Below are positions 16,217 to 24,344 of a stretch of 34,163 bases of DNA, piece by piece (the first letter of the stretch is position 1; each line of letters opens with the position of its first letter). The notes beneath the pieces are model-generated. The model was not told where the DNA came from. It saw nothing but the letters and a program-made list of their open reading frames with translations, and did not search any database. The DNA comes from JAAZPT01 sp034180455 (GTDB lineage: Bacteria; Bacillota; Clostridia; Christensenellales; Aristaeellaceae). The stretch lies in the NCBI GenBank assembly GCA_034180455.1, contig JAXFOG010000010.1:1-34163 (forward strand), in the 5' to 3' direction. Position numbers and translations under genes: made by a program.

Positions 16217-17446
16217 TTACTTAGCTAATACAGCTGCCTGAGCTTCTGCAAATGCATCTGCTACTTGATCTACTGTAGCTTCGCCTAGCCATAGACTGAT
16301 AAGATTGTCTTGCATAGGAGTATAGGCTTCCATAAGCTTTGGCCATACAAATCTTACATCTGTATGTTTGCCTTCGTTGAGCTTTAGAATATGGTCTGCA
16401 AGCTCGTCAGCAAGTTTAATATCTGCATTTATCATTGGGTAGAATCCACTTGGTAAACCGTCTGAAGCAATCTGAACGCCTTCTGGTGAAGCCATCCACT
16501 CTAAGAAAGCTTTTACTTCTTCAGGATGTTTTGTTGCTTTGTTTCCTGCTAAACCAAAATCAGGATGGAAGCACATTCCAGGTTCTTTTCCTTCTGGAGC
16601 TGGGATTGCAAAAGCACTATATGTTTTTAGGCCAAACTGCTCTCCCAATGCACCTGCTGACCAAGAACCATCAATAAGCATAGCAGCCTGCTCAGTAGCA
16701 AAGAAAGCGTTACTGTCATTATTTTCGATTGATTCAAAGCCTTCTGGTAAATACTGTGCCATCTTTTGGAAGTCTGTCAAAGCAGCCTTAAAGGCATCAT
16801 CATTCATCTTCTTTTCAAGTTTCTCATATGGCTCACGACCTTCAGGTCCACCAATATAGTTAGGAAGCATTCCTAAGAAAACGCACTCCAAAACATCCCA
16901 TTTACTCTTTATTCCGTTTGCTAAAGGAGTAATTCCTGCATCCTTTAATTCTTGGCAAACAGTCATAAACTCTTCATAAGTCCTTGGAACTGCTAAGCCC
17001 TGCTCATCAAATATACGTGTGTTGTAATAAACAACATGAGATACTGCACCAAAAGGAACTGCAAACACTTTTCCATCGTCTGCTCTCCATGCGCCTAATG
17101 CACTCTCTGGGAAATTTTCTTTTACGCCAGGGATATCTGTAACATCCATTGCATATCCTGCATCATAGAGCTCTTGACCAGTTTTATATGATCTAGAATA
17201 CCATAGGTCAGGGCCTGTGCCATTATCAAGTTGTAATCTGATATTAGCATTGTACTGTGATGAAGCCGTGCCCTCAAATTTGATCTTTACTCCAGAAACC
17301 TCGGTGTACTTATCAAGGACAGCCTGAATTCTATCTGTGTCATCAATACGCCATGATCCCATTGTAAGGGTCACTTCTTCAGCATATACTGCGCTTAAGG
17401 AGATAATCAAAGCAAAAGCCAGTATAAAAGATAAAATCTTTTTCAT
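16217..17446 (-). CDS. Extracellular sugar-binding protein of ABC importer (copy 2)
   Basis: A family 1 extracellular solute-binding protein of 409 residues from the ATG at 17446 (GGAGG 5 nt upstream). The signal peptide MKKILSFILAFALIISLSAVYA is followed by EEVTLTMGSWRIDDTDRIQ. There is no cysteine at the cleavage site, so it is not a standard lipoprotein. Typical features are QLDNGTGPDLWYSRSY in the N-lobe hinge region, NTRIFDEQGLAVPRTYEEF, EQAAMLIDGSW and HPEEVKAFLEWMASPEGVQ. It matches the neighbouring copy along its whole length at roughly 70% by eye, with no gaps. The ligand is unknown; the tryptophan/aspartate pattern suits a sugar or oligosaccharide. Confidence 0.94.
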   Translation of the reverse strand: MKKILSFILAFALIISLSAVYAEEVTLTMGSWRIDDTDRIQAVLDKYTEVSGVKIKFEGTASSQYNANIRLQLDNGTGPDLWYSRSYKTGQELYDAGYAMDVTDIPGVKENFPESALGAWRADDGKVFAVPFGAVSHVVYYNTRIFDEQGLAVPRTYEEFMTVCQELKDAGITPLANGIKSKWDVLECVFLGMLPNYIGGPEGREPYEKLEKKMNDDAFKAALTDFQKMAQYLPEGFESIENNDSNAFFATEQAAMLIDGSWSAGALGEQFGLKTYSAFAIPAPEGKEPGMCFHPDFGLAGNKATKHPEEVKAFLEWMASPEGVQIASDGLPSGFYPMINADIKLADELADHILKLNEGKHTDVRFVWPKLMEAYTPMQDNLISLWLGEATVDQVADAFAEAQAAVLAK

Positions 17447-17513
17447 AAGAGCCTCCAAATAAAATATTTTTTATTATAAGTTTTAAATTATTAAAATATT
17501 CTCAATTTAAGAA

Positions 17514-18743
17514 TTATTTTTTTAAAGCTTCTTCTTGAGCGCTAGCAAAAGCATCTGCAACTTGATCTACAGTAGCTTCACCAAGCCATAGGTTTATAAG
17601 ATTATCCTGCATAGTTGTGTATGCATTAAGGAGTTTAGGCCAAATAAATCTAACATCTGTTATAGCATTGTTATTTAGGCTTAAAATCTCGTTTGCGCGT
17701 TCATCACTCATTGTAATTTCAGCATTGATCATTGGGAAATATCCACCTGGTAATGCATCAACTGCAATCTTTACACCTTCTGGGGAAGCTATCCACTCTA
17801 GGAATGCTTTAACCTCTTCAGGATGCTTTGTTGCTGTATTGCCTGCCATACCAAAGTCTGCATGGAAGCACATACCTTGTTTATTGTTTTCTGGAGCTGG
17901 TATTGCAAAAGCAGAGAATGTATTTAATCCAAATTGCTCACTTATTTGATCAACAGTCCATGAACCGTCTATAAACATAGCAGCTTGCTCTGTGCCAAAT
18001 AATGCTTTGCTATCTCCGTTTTCGATTGCTTCAAAGCCCTCTGGTAAGAATTGTCCAAGTTTTCCAAAGTCGGTTATAGCCTGTTTGAAAACTTCATCAT
18101 TCATCTTTTGCTCAAGGCTCTCGTACTTAACACGGTTTTCAGCCCCGCCAACATAGTTTGGCAACATTCCAAGGAAAACGCACTCCAATACATCCCATTT
18201 GCTCTTTACACCATTTGCCAAAGGAGTAATTCCTGCATCTTTTAATTTTTGGCAAACTTCTATGAATTGCTCGTATGTAGTAGGAACTTGTAGACCTTGT
18301 TCTTCAAATATACGTGTATTGTAGAAAACTTCGTGGTTTACAGCTGCATAAGGAACAGCGAACATTTTACCATCATCAGTTCTCCAAGCTTCTTTTGCGC
18401 TCTCTGAGAAATTTTCTTGAATACCTTTTAAATCGGTTAAGTCCATTGCGAAACCAGCATCAAATAATTCCTGGCCTGTTTTATATGATCTTGAATACCA
18501 CAGATCTGGACCTGTGCCATTATCAAGTTGTAAGCGCAAATTTGCGTTATATTGAGTAGCTTGTGTGCCTTCAAATTTAATTTTTACTCCTGAAATATCA
18601 TAATACTTATCAAATACTCTTTGTATTTTATCAGTATCTTCGATATTCCAAGAACCCATTGTAAGGGTAATGTCCTCTGCATAGACAACGCTTATAGAAA
18701 TAAGCATGACTAATGCAAGTAGTAATGAAACGATTTTTTTCAT
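17514..18743 (-). CDS. Extracellular sugar-binding protein of ABC importer (copy 1)
   Basis: The first gene of the operon, 409 residues from the ATG at 18743 (GGAGG 5 nt upstream), exactly the length of its downstream paralogue. The signal peptide MKKIVSLLLALVMLISISVVYA is followed by EDITLTMGSWNIEDTDKIQ and has no lipobox cysteine. Conserved blocks shared with copy 2 are GTGPDLWYSRSYKTGQEL, KLKDAGITPLANG, KSKWDVLECVFLGMLPNY and LWLGEATVDQVADAFA. Differences concentrate on surface-like stretches and a few pocket-region positions, so the pair may differ in ligand preference. An in-frame upstream ATG (18788) lacks a ribosome site and lies within the promoter region. Confidence 0.94.
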   Translation of the reverse strand: MKKIVSLLLALVMLISISVVYAEDITLTMGSWNIEDTDKIQRVFDKYYDISGVKIKFEGTQATQYNANLRLQLDNGTGPDLWYSRSYKTGQELFDAGFAMDLTDLKGIQENFSESAKEAWRTDDGKMFAVPYAAVNHEVFYNTRIFEEQGLQVPTTYEQFIEVCQKLKDAGITPLANGVKSKWDVLECVFLGMLPNYVGGAENRVKYESLEQKMNDEVFKQAITDFGKLGQFLPEGFEAIENGDSKALFGTEQAAMFIDGSWTVDQISEQFGLNTFSAFAIPAPENNKQGMCFHADFGMAGNTATKHPEEVKAFLEWIASPEGVKIAVDALPGGYFPMINAEITMSDERANEILSLNNNAITDVRFIWPKLLNAYTTMQDNLINLWLGEATVDQVADAFASAQEEALKK

Positions 18744-18777
18744 ATTAGCCTCCACAATATTTTGTTTATTTATAATT

Positions 18778-18807
18778 AATATAATCATAATTTTTACATT
18801 TTGTCAA
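18778..18807 (-). promoter_or_regulatory. Sugar ABC operon promoter
   Basis: On the minus strand, a consensus TTGACA (18802–18807) and TATATT (18778–18783) are 18 nt apart. Transcription would start about 30 nt before the ATG. An inverted repeat overlaps the -35. Confidence 0.65.
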
Positions 18808-18817
18808 TTGTAAATGT
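18796..18817. promoter_or_regulatory. Inverted repeat over the sugar ABC operon -35, possible operator
   Basis: ACATTT (18796–18801) and AAATGT (18812–18817) form a perfect dyad around a CAATTG-containing centre, covering the TTGACA. Position and symmetry suit a repressor site. No regulator gene is adjacent and it does not match the CcpA cre consensus. Confidence 0.35.
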
Positions 18818-18862
18818 TGATTATGAATTTGTTGTTGCTGTTTTATCTATCTATATTATTTC

Positions 18863-18890
18863 TTGTATTAAAGGAAATCTTTGCTATAAT
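18863..18890 (+). promoter_or_regulatory. Serine dehydratase promoter
   Basis: TTGTAT (18863–18868) and TATAAT (18885–18890) are 16 nt apart, with an extended TGC before the -10. It is about 26 nt upstream of the likely transcript start-to-ATG region of sdaAB. Confidence 0.65.
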
Positions 18891-18922
18891 AAGGAATATA
18901 AATAATAGATCGGAAGTGCCAT

Positions 18923-19585
18923 ATGAAGTATAAAAGCGTATTTGATATCATAGGACCTATTATGATAGGGCCATCTAGTTCGCACACTGCAGGTGTTGTA
19001 AAAATCGGAAAATTATCTCGAATGCTTTTTGGAGGGGATCCCAAAAAAGCCAATATATATTTCTATGGCTCGTTTGCCCAAACATATAAGGGACATGCAA
19101 CTGATGTTGCAATAGTAGGAGGTCTACTTGGCTTTGAGCCTAACGATAAACGAATAAGAAATTCTCTGGAATATGCTGAAAAAAATGACATTGAAATCAA
19201 TTTTTTCAGTGATAACCGTGAACAACAGCACCCTAACACTCTTATGATGGAGCTGTTTGATGATAAAAAAACCATGAGAATAACTGGGGTTTCATTGGGC
19301 GGTGGGACGGTTGCTATAACTAGAATAAACAACTTTAGCATACATATATCTGGAGAATTGCCTGCCCTACTTGTAATGCACAATGATGTATATGGGGTAA
19401 TGGCATCAGTATTAAATAAAATTGCTGCTCATCGAATAAATGTTGCATACATGACTACATCGCGTAGCGATAAAGGTGGCGAAGCTCTTATGGTAATAGA
19501 GAGCGATGAAAAAATAGATAATGATGTTGTTGAAGCAATATCCAAGCTAGATAATATTATTTGGGTAAAAACATTAAATATGTAG
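18923..19585 (+). CDS. sdaAB: L-serine dehydratase (Fe-S), beta subunit
   Basis: The regulatory and partner subunit of the oxygen-sensitive enzyme that converts L-serine to pyruvate and ammonia. The 220 residues start SVFDIIGPIMIGPSSSHTAG, the family signature. They include YGSFAQTYKGHATDVAIVGGLLGF and end in an ACT-like domain (about 148–220, IHISGELPALLVMHNDVYGVMASV). The ribosome site GGAAGTG is 4 nt before the ATG. The alpha subunit follows 7 nt later. The ACT domain suggests serine or allosteric sensing, as known in related enzymes. Confidence 0.96.
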   Translation: MKYKSVFDIIGPIMIGPSSSHTAGVVKIGKLSRMLFGGDPKKANIYFYGSFAQTYKGHATDVAIVGGLLGFEPNDKRIRNSLEYAEKNDIEINFFSDNREQQHPNTLMMELFDDKKTMRITGVSLGGGTVAITRINNFSIHISGELPALLVMHNDVYGVMASVLNKIAAHRINVAYMTTSRSDKGGEALMVIESDEKIDNDVVEAISKLDNIIWVKTLNM

Positions 19586-19592
19586 GTGAATT

Positions 19593-20459
19593 ATGTTTAA
19601 AAGCGTAAGTGATTTAGTTAGGCTTGTAAATGAGCAAAATAAGAGTGCTGCCAAACTTATGATAGAGCAAGAAGCCTTGGTAAGCGGCGCTAGTGAAGCA
19701 GAAGTAGTTGCACAGATGCGCGAAAGCTTTAATGTAATGAAAAAGGCAGTGCAAAAGGGAATAAATGGAGTTGTATCTCATTCTGGAATGTGTGGAGGAG
19801 ATGCAAAAAAACTATGGGCATACATACAAAATAATAAATTTATAACTGACACTACATTATTGAAAGCTGCCTGCTATGCCATAGCTACAAACGAAGTGAA
19901 TGCTTCAATGGGAATAATATGTGCTACTCCAACAGCTGGCTCAAGCGGTATACTGCCTGGTGCCTTGCTTGCAATTCAAGAAAAGTGTGGATTCAATGAT
20001 GATAAAATAATAGATGCTCTATTTGTTGCAGGAGCTTTTGGATTTATTATTGCAAACAATGCATTTATTTCAGGAGCAGCAGGAGGCTGCCAAGCAGAAA
20101 TTGGCTCTGCAAGTTCAATGGCAGCTGCAGCTGTTACCTTTCTTATGGGTGGATCAATTGAGCAAAGCGCCCACGCAATGGCTATGGCTATGAAAAATAT
20201 GTTAGGTCTAACATGCGATCCATTAGCAGGCCTTGTAGAAGTGCCATGCATAAAGCGTAATGCTTCTGGAGCTGTTAATGCGATACTTACAAGCGAACTC
20301 GCTCTTGCTGGAATAGAAAGCAAGGTACCTTGGGATGAGGTAATTGCAGCCATGTATGCAACGGGCAAATATATGCCTAGTATTTTTAAGGAAACAGCTT
20401 TAGGAGGATTGGCCACTACACCCACTGGAATAAAGTGGAAAGAAATTCTTTGGTCATAA
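19593..20459 (+). CDS. sdaAA: L-serine dehydratase (Fe-S), alpha subunit
   Basis: The catalytic subunit carrying the [4Fe-4S] cluster, 288 residues. Signature stretches are SHSGMCGGDAKKLW, ATPTAGSSGILPGAL, GGCQAEIGSASSMAAAA and GLTCDPLAGLVEVPCIKRNA. Its cysteines include the cluster ligands. The C-terminus (YMPSIFKETALGGLATTPTG) is standard. AGGTGA 5 nt before the ATG overlaps the end of sdaAB, so the two are translated together. A strong bidirectional terminator follows. Serine to pyruvate feeds fermentation in anaerobes. Confidence 0.97.
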   Translation: MFKSVSDLVRLVNEQNKSAAKLMIEQEALVSGASEAEVVAQMRESFNVMKKAVQKGINGVVSHSGMCGGDAKKLWAYIQNNKFITDTTLLKAACYAIATNEVNASMGIICATPTAGSSGILPGALLAIQEKCGFNDDKIIDALFVAGAFGFIIANNAFISGAAGGCQAEIGSASSMAAAAVTFLMGGSIEQSAHAMAMAMKNMLGLTCDPLAGLVEVPCIKRNASGAVNAILTSELALAGIESKVPWDEVIAAMYATGKYMPSIFKETALGGLATTPTGIKWKEILWS

Positions 20460-20476
20460 TAAATTTATTTAATAAA

Positions 20477-20520
20477 AAATAGCGTGTCAGTTTGATTGCT
20501 GACACGCTATTTGTTTATTT
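20477..20520. terminator. Bidirectional terminator between sdaAA and tex
   Basis: A perfect 14-bp stem, AAATAGCGTGTCAG (20477–20490) with CTGACACGCTATTT (20499–20512), encloses an 8-nt loop. It has T-rich tracts on both strands and serves the converging transcripts. The end of tex lies within its right flank. Confidence 0.9.
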
Positions 20521-22671
20521 ACTAGCTTCTTTAATTGAGAGGCTAATTCTTTTTTTCTTTAAATCTATATCAAGCACTTTTACTTTTACAATATCGCCTA
20601 CTGAAAGCACCTCACTAGGATGCTTTATATATTTATTGCTAATCTGACTTATATGCACTAGGCCGTCCTCGTGTACTCCTATATCAACAAATGCACCAAA
20701 GTCTATTACATTTCTTACTGTTCCACTAAGCTCCATACCTGGCTTAATGTCTTCAATTTTTAGAACATCACTACGCAATATTGGCTGTGGTAACTCATCT
20801 CTTGGATCGCGTCCTGGTTTTTGTAACTCGTTAGCTATATCTCTAAGAGTAGGAACACCCACTCCCAACTTTTCTGCCAGCTTATCTTCACCTTTTTGCT
20901 TAATTATTAGTGGCAAAAGCATTATTCTGGCACTATTTACATCTTCTATGCTAAACCCACATGCTTTAAGCAAATTTTTTGCAGCATCATAGCTCTCAGG
21001 ATGTACAGAGCTGTTATCAAGAACGTTATCGCTTTCTGAAACTCTTAAAAAACCAGCACACTGTTCAAATGCTTTTGGCCCTATTCCCTTTACTTTTAAT
21101 AGTTCCTGACGACTTGAAAAGCTTCCGTTTTCTTCTCTATGTTTTACAATATTTTTGCCTGTGGTAGCAGTTAATCCTGAGATATATGACAACAATGATG
21201 GTGAAGCTGTATTAAGATCCACACCTACACTATTTACACAATCCTCTACAACATTGCCAAGAGCGTCACTAAGATCTTTTTGGGGCATATCATGTTGATA
21301 CTGTCCTACACCTATCGCCTTTGGATCTATCTTTACAAGCTCTGCCAGTGGATCTTGCAAACGTCTAGCTATGGATATTGCAGACCTTAGATTTACATCA
21401 TAATCAGGAAATTCCTCTGCAGCGAGCTTGCTTGCAGAATAAACGGATGCTCCGGCTTCATTTACTATTGCATAGCTTACAGGCTTGTTTAATTTAGAAA
21501 TCATTTCGGATACCATAAGCTCTGTTTCTCTTGATGCAGTACCATTACCTATTGCTATATGGTCGGCATTATGCTTTTTAATAAGCACAGATAGCTTTTC
21601 AATAGCTTCGTTTTTGCCTTTTTCACCAAATGTAGGATATACCACTGTGGTATCGAGAACTTTTCCATTGGAATCTACTACTGCAACTTTGCAACCATTC
21701 TTATATCCAGGATCCAGCCCCATTGTGATATGTCCTTTTACTGGTGCCTGCATTAATAGATTTTTTAGATTAAATGAGAAATTATGTATAGCTCCAACAT
21801 TGGCATCGTCTGTAAGCTCAGTTCTAATAGCTCTTTCAACTGCTGGAAAAAGTAGCCTTTCAAAAGAATCGCTAATTGCAGCCTTTAGAAAGTCTTTATA
21901 TACCTCATCACCAGTGATTATCTTATTACAGAGATATTCTATACCAACTTCACTTTCAAATGATATACCACTCTTAATGAAGCCCTCTTTTTCAGCTCTA
22001 TTTATTGCTAAAATTTGATGGTTTTGTATATTCTTTATTGGAGATGAAAAATTATAATATTGAGCATATACGCTGTCTTCTTCCTTTATTGCGTTGCTAA
22101 CTATACTTCCTTGTCGTTTTATAATCATCTGCATAGTTTTACGAATTTTTGCATCCTCACTAATGCGTTCGGCAATGATATCAGATGCGCCTGCAAGGGC
22201 TTCTTCAACACTGCTTACGGATTTTTCTTCGTTTATGTATTCACTAGCAAGGCTTTCTAAGGATTTATCGGTAGCTTCTTGAGCAAATATAATATCTGCA
22301 AGTGGTTCGAGTCCCTTTTCCTTTGCAATAGTAGCTCTTGTCCTTCTCTTTGGTCTAAAAGGCAAGTAAATATCTTCCAGCTCGGTAAGAGTCTGCGCCT
22401 CGTTAAGATCAGCGATAATTTCGTCATTAAGTTTACCCTGCTCTTCGATAGACTTTGTTATCTCTTCTTTTCTTTCTTCAAATTTGCGCATGTACTTCAA
22501 GCGCTCTTCAAGCTGTCTAAGAGTAGTGTCATCGGTAGAGCCATGAAGTTCCTTTCTATATCGAGCAATAAAAGGAATTGTGGCTCCCTCATCCAGCAAG
22601 TTTACCACATTTTCTACATAGTCAACTCTCATATTAATTTCTTTTGCTAGCTTGTTAATTATATCTTTCAT
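20515..22671 (-). CDS. tex: Tex, S1-domain RNA-binding transcription accessory protein
   Basis: A cytoplasmic nucleic-acid-binding protein involved in transcription and RNA metabolism. The 718 residues follow the family layout: a helical N-terminal region (GATIPFIARYRKELHGSTDD, YLPFRPKRRTRATIAKEKGLEPLA), a YqgF/RNase-H-like domain near the middle (GLDPGYKNGCKVAVVD), helix-hairpin-helix segments (NTASPSLLSYISGL, LKVKGIGPKAFEQCAGFLR), and a C-terminal S1 domain (about 645–715, MELSGTVRNVIDFGAFVDIGVHEDGLVHISQ). GAGGT precedes the ATG. It starts 13 nt after the aldolase gene and is probably co-transcribed with it. Confidence 0.97.
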   Translation of the reverse strand: MKDIINKLAKEINMRVDYVENVVNLLDEGATIPFIARYRKELHGSTDDTTLRQLEERLKYMRKFEERKEEITKSIEEQGKLNDEIIADLNEAQTLTELEDIYLPFRPKRRTRATIAKEKGLEPLADIIFAQEATDKSLESLASEYINEEKSVSSVEEALAGASDIIAERISEDAKIRKTMQMIIKRQGSIVSNAIKEEDSVYAQYYNFSSPIKNIQNHQILAINRAEKEGFIKSGISFESEVGIEYLCNKIITGDEVYKDFLKAAISDSFERLLFPAVERAIRTELTDDANVGAIHNFSFNLKNLLMQAPVKGHITMGLDPGYKNGCKVAVVDSNGKVLDTTVVYPTFGEKGKNEAIEKLSVLIKKHNADHIAIGNGTASRETELMVSEMISKLNKPVSYAIVNEAGASVYSASKLAAEEFPDYDVNLRSAISIARRLQDPLAELVKIDPKAIGVGQYQHDMPQKDLSDALGNVVEDCVNSVGVDLNTASPSLLSYISGLTATTGKNIVKHREENGSFSSRQELLKVKGIGPKAFEQCAGFLRVSESDNVLDNSSVHPESYDAAKNLLKACGFSIEDVNSARIMLLPLIIKQKGEDKLAEKLGVGVPTLRDIANELQKPGRDPRDELPQPILRSDVLKIEDIKPGMELSGTVRNVIDFGAFVDIGVHEDGLVHISQISNKYIKHPSEVLSVGDIVKVKVLDIDLKKKRISLSIKEASK

Positions 22672-22684
22672 CGATTACCTCAAT

Positions 22685-23332
22685 TTACTTATTATATTTT
22701 GCTACTATGTCGCTTAGAATTTTCGCTCTTTTTTCTATTTCGGCCCAATTATGATTATGTATTAACTCTTTATTGCATAAGTAATTACTTATTCCTGCAG
22801 CTACGAATCCAGCATCAAAAAAATCCTGAATATTATCTGGTTCAATTCCTGCATTTGCAATAAAGCATATATTACTTAGTGGAATGCAAACTGCCTTGAT
22901 ATAGTCAAGTCCAATAGGAGCAGCAGGAAATATTTTCACAAAATCAGCTCCGGCACTTTTGGCATATACTATCTCAGTAGGAGTAATAGCTCCAGGTATT
23001 GAGACCATGTTCATAGCCTTTGTTGCTTTAATAAGATCTAAGTTGGTGCTAGGTGATACAATATATTTTGCTCCTGCACTATGTGCTGCATATAGCTGTT
23101 CAAGATTGAGCACAGTTCCAGCTCCAACACAAAGATCTTTAATATTGTTCAATAAATTAAGACTATCGCAAGTTTTTTTTATGCATTCAGGATCAGACTG
23201 CTCAAATGTAACCTCAATATTGCTTACTCCTCCATTTTGCAAAGCAAGTGAAAGTTCCTTCAAACCTTCCCCATAAATTCCTCTAGCGATCGCTATAATT
23301 TTATTTTTAATTATACTCTCTGTTGCGTTCAT
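22685..23332 (-). CDS. eda: KDPG/KHG aldolase family protein
   Basis: A class I aldolase that cleaves 2-keto-3-deoxy-6-phosphogluconate or related 2-keto-4-hydroxy acids to pyruvate plus an aldehyde. The 215 residues include IAIARG, the family's NIEVTFEQSDP segment (usually E(V/I)T), VGAGTVL and the Schiff-base lysine in ADFVKIFPA. The phosphate-site segment reads IANAGIEPDNI, where many homologues have PTGG(I/V); the change may alter substrate. With no gluconate or uronate genes adjacent, the exact substrate is open. The ribosome site AAGGAG precedes the ATG. Confidence 0.9.
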   Translation of the reverse strand: MNATESIIKNKIIAIARGIYGEGLKELSLALQNGGVSNIEVTFEQSDPECIKKTCDSLNLLNNIKDLCVGAGTVLNLEQLYAAHSAGAKYIVSPSTNLDLIKATKAMNMVSIPGAITPTEIVYAKSAGADFVKIFPAAPIGLDYIKAVCIPLSNICFIANAGIEPDNIQDFFDAGFVAAGISNYLCNKELIHNHNWAEIEKRAKILSDIVAKYNK

Positions 23333-23353
23333 AATTTACTCCTTTAAAAATTT

Positions 23354-23382
23354 ATTATAGCACAAAATATTTACAATATAAA
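23354..23382 (-). promoter_or_regulatory. eda–tex promoter
   Basis: On the minus strand, TTTATA (23377–23382) and TATAAT (23354–23359) are 17 nt apart, with an extended TGC before the -10. It is about 22 nt upstream of the aldolase ATG. Confidence 0.55.
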
Positions 23383-23421
23383 CTACAATTAGGCTTCTTT
23401 TAATAAAACACTCTATAGTTA

Positions 23422-23450
23422 TATACAGCAAATAGAAAATTTGATATAAT
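23422..23450 (+). promoter_or_regulatory. Promoter of the dehydrogenase–mutase operon
   Basis: TATACA (23422–23427) and TATAAT (23445–23450) are 17 nt apart, about 30 nt upstream of the dehydrogenase ATG. It is divergent from the eda promoter. Confidence 0.6.
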
Positions 23451-23479
23451 AATTTAAGAAAAATATCATAGGAGCTTGT

Positions 23480-24340
23480 ATGAAAAATATTGGATTTATT
23501 GGTACAGGAATTATGGGCACCGAAATGATAAGCAATCTTAAAAAATCTGGCTTTAATGTCACAATCTACACAAGAACTAAGGAAAAAGCGAAACCACTTA
23601 TTGATAAAGGGTTTGTTTGGGCAAACAGCATTGAAGAAATATCAAAAGATAAGGATGCAATTATAACGATGCTTGGCTATCCTAGTGATGTGGAAGAAGT
23701 CTATTTTGAAGGAATTCTTAATAGTGCTTCTCCTGGAACCTATCTTATTGATATGACTACATCAAGTCCTTCACTTGCTAAAAAAATATATCAAGCAGCC
23801 CATCAAAAATGTATGCATGCACTTGATGCTCCTGTAAGTGGAGGTCAGGTTGGAGCAAAAAATGCGACACTATCCATTATGGTAGGGGGCGATAAAGAGG
23901 ATTTTGATGCTTGTTTAAAAATATTCGAGGCCATGGGTAAGACTATTGTGCTTATAGGTGATTCGGGAGCAGGTCAAGTAGCCAAGGCTGCCAATCAAAC
24001 TGCAATTGCTGGGTGCATAGCAGGAGTGGCTGAGGCAATCACACTTGTGAATAGTTCAGGGCTTGATGCTAAAAAAGTGCTGGATGTGATAAGCAAGGGT
24101 GCTGCAAGATCATTTCAGATGGAATATAACGGACAGATGATGCTTAAAGATGATATGTCGCCATCATTTTATATAAAGCATTATATAAAAGACTTAAAAA
24201 TAGCATCTCAAACAAGCAAGGAGAACAACCACAATCTACCAATACTGGAAAACGTACTAAAGATGTACATTGATTTGGCTGATAAAGGAATGAATGAGCT
24301 TGGTACACAAGCAATAATAAAAGAATATAGTGAGAAGTAA
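23480..24340 (+). CDS. 3-hydroxyisobutyrate / tartronate-semialdehyde reductase family dehydrogenase
   Basis: An NAD(P)-dependent beta-hydroxyacid dehydrogenase, 286 residues. The Rossmann loop is GFIGTGIMGTEM (5–16). The substrate signature is ALDAPVSGGQVGA, and the catalytic lysine lies in GAGQVAKAANQ. The C-terminal helical domain has KDLKIASQTSKENN, typical of the GarR/HIBADH branch. A T-R pair after the beta-2 strand (IYTRTKEKA) suggests NADP preference, but this is an inference. AGGAG lies 5 nt upstream. It is followed within 4 nt by the mutase gene. The substrate is not settled; tartronate semialdehyde or succinic semialdehyde are options. Confidence 0.88.
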   Translation: MKNIGFIGTGIMGTEMISNLKKSGFNVTIYTRTKEKAKPLIDKGFVWANSIEEISKDKDAIITMLGYPSDVEEVYFEGILNSASPGTYLIDMTTSSPSLAKKIYQAAHQKCMHALDAPVSGGQVGAKNATLSIMVGGDKEDFDACLKIFEAMGKTIVLIGDSGAGQVAKAANQTAIAGCIAGVAEAITLVNSSGLDAKKVLDVISKGAARSFQMEYNGQMMLKDDMSPSFYIKHYIKDLKIASQTSKENNHNLPILENVLKMYIDLADKGMNELGTQAIIKEYSEK

Positions 24341-24344
24341 TAAT

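Noticed and set aside
17447..17513. Separate promoter between the two binding-protein genes (TTGAGA … TATAAT)
   Set aside because: The spacer is about 21 nt, too long, and the region is uniformly AT-rich.
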